Assembly (NCBI GenBank): GCA_029964075.1 | Contig: CM057130.1 | Span: forward strand, 7,006,001-7,070,000 | DNA from: Patiria pectinifera | Lineage: Eukaryota > Echinodermata > Asteroidea > Valvatida > Asterinidae | Reading direction: 5' to 3' | DNA length: 64,000 nucleotides | Part shown: in pieces, positions 62,499 through 64,000 of the stretch | How positions within the stretch are numbered: position 1 is the stretch's first letter | Layout: each line of letters starts with the position of its first letter | The notes under the pieces: model-generated | Databases searched by the model: none | The model's input: the letters and a program-made list of their open reading frames with translations, nothing else | What the model was told of the DNA's origin: nothing | Made by a program: the position numbers and the translations under genes

Positions 62499-64000
62499 AA
62501 GGAAACTTTATTTTTTGGAGGGTTGCAGATGCCCAAATAATAAAACATGAATTATTGTTAGAGACAATAGTGTGGTACAATTTCAAGACCTAAAGAAGGG
62601 GGTTGCTGAATTGTGAGTAATAATTTAGAAATGGTATGGTGTGGAAAGTTTGCCCTTGAATCTTAGGCTCCTCTATAGACCTTCAGAAACATTTGTACTT
62701 GTGTCGAGGAAATAACACCCAGTCTGCGCCAAACCGAATTAGGCGAGTTTAATAATAAAGCTTGTCATCAAACTGTAATTCTGTTCTGCCCAACTTTGAT
62801 TTATATAGAAAAATGACAGTTTTTGCTGACCTTAAATTCTCGACAATGGCAATATTTCCGTTCTGATACTTCTAAAAATAGGGCCTAAAAATGTGGAAAC
62901 TCTCAATTTAACAATTAAGCTGGAGCATTTGCAACTTCAGTTTTGAAAAAAACATATTTCTTTTAAAGACACATTGTCAGGAAAATTAATTTCGCAAATG
63001 CAGTCTCTGATTTATGAATATTAATTTTAGCAAGCATGTTATATATACACACTGCAAATAAACAAAGGCACTTTTCTGTACACTGCTCACTGAATGTACA
63101 TGTGCAAGCTGTCAAAAGATCAATTTTTGCAGTCATTTAGTTGACTTGAAAGTCTGGTCAATGGAGAATTAACACAAGAAGTTCACCTTTCTGAAACCAA
63201 AATCTATTTGGGTCAAAACTGTGACTTCTGGTTTGGCGCGACTGAAGTTTTTTTGTTTTGTTTTCTCTAGAATATTCAATGGCTTCATTTTTGTACATGT
63301 AGTTGGAAAATATATTATTTCATAGCTTATCCCGATATTGAGACATTTATTTGAATGCCACTTTAGCCTTGTTTTTTTTGGGGGGGGGTTCCAAAATTTA
63401 GTATTTTTCATTTATATTCTTTGGGTAGGAGGGTCGACACAAAACATTAATGTGCAAGCATTTCAGTCAATTCAAAGTTATATTTTTGCCTCTTCCAATT
63501 TGTGTGGTGTGTCAAAAGCTTGACCCCTTTTCTTGAAGGGGAAACCAATGTTTTCTGTTTTCAGTATTTACTTTTTATGAAAAAATACAATACTTCCATT
63601 AGAAAAAGAGATAAATGAACATTTCAGGGGAGCTGATTTGCTTTCTTCATGGCATATTCTTTCAAAACTATTTTGGTTTGTTTTATTTGTTCGTTTATTT
63701 TCTAAATCTGCCATGGCAAGTGTCTTTTGATTTTCTATTGGAAGTGCACATACTTAAACAGGGGAAGCCATACAAAAGGGAAATCGAACTGATAAAAAAT
63801 TTGCCTGTGACTTATTCTTGGTTTTCATGAATCCTCAGTCATTTTAAATCTGCCTTAATTTATATAGAAGCAGCAGCTGCAGCAGGGCCCAATTTCTTGG
63901 CGCTGCTAAGCACACAGTTTTCTGCTAACAGAGCCTCCATCTATTTCATGGAGACTGTAAGCAGTAATAAGCACAGCAAAATCCCAGAGGAAAATGTTGC
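62499..64000. other. CSTF3 intron 3 DNA to window end, no gene seen
   Basis: AT-rich; no exon recognised. The small ORFs here lack splice or homology support. Confidence 0.4.

Overview
This is a window of a metazoan nuclear genome. It carries spliced, intron-rich host genes with GT-AG boundaries, a tRNA-derived SINE and many short inverted-repeat elements. Three host genes can be identified from exon translations: a cryptochrome on the minus strand (four 5' exons, 15552 down to 4320), WASHC3 (WASH complex subunit 3, complete, seven exons, plus strand, 38647-48155) and the 5' end of CSTF3 (cleavage stimulation factor subunit 3, three exons, plus strand, from 51227 and running off the window). 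A fourth, unidentified minus-strand gene fragment (exons 1782-1575 and 711-412) sits at the left edge. The species cannot be named from the sequence; an aquatic invertebrate is a reasonable guess, not a result.

The centrepiece is a 15.1-kb integrated Maverick/Polinton (adintovirus-like) DNA virus element, 21563-36652, between cryptochrome and WASHC3. It has terminal inverted repeats (TIRs) of about 375 bp and a 6-bp target duplication (TGTAAC). It encodes a protein-primed family B DNA polymerase (four frame breaks), a D,D35E retrovirus-type integrase (intact), a probable double jelly-roll major capsid protein (intact), a genome-packaging ATPase (one frame break), a probable penton/minor capsid protein (intact), a TFIIB-like transcription factor (one frame break) and seven small or membrane-anchored proteins of unknown function. 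Genes are tightly packed, often with 20-40 bp between them, and share an AT-rich motif at divergent starts. A perfect hairpin flanked by A and T runs separates two convergent genes. The TIRs carry repeated sites resembling host nuclear-receptor, AP-1, CRE and E-box sites.

The element is nested in a rearranged copy of a MITE-like repeat with CAACCTCGTCCCCAG termini. An intact copy of that repeat lies at 37799-38311 and preserves the unoccupied target site, so the insertion boundaries are well supported.

The rest is intron and intergenic DNA rich in non-autonomous elements: a TTAA-ended family A, a family B with AAGGCC ends, a family C with TTAACCCTAAC ends, a hAT-like element with a perfect 8-bp target duplication, two CAGGCATGCAAC elements with 6-bp duplications, a mariner-like palindrome and two large fold-back structures. 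The 5' exons of cryptochrome are spread over 11 kb by such insertions. The end of the last coding exon of WASHC3 is triplicated in tandem.
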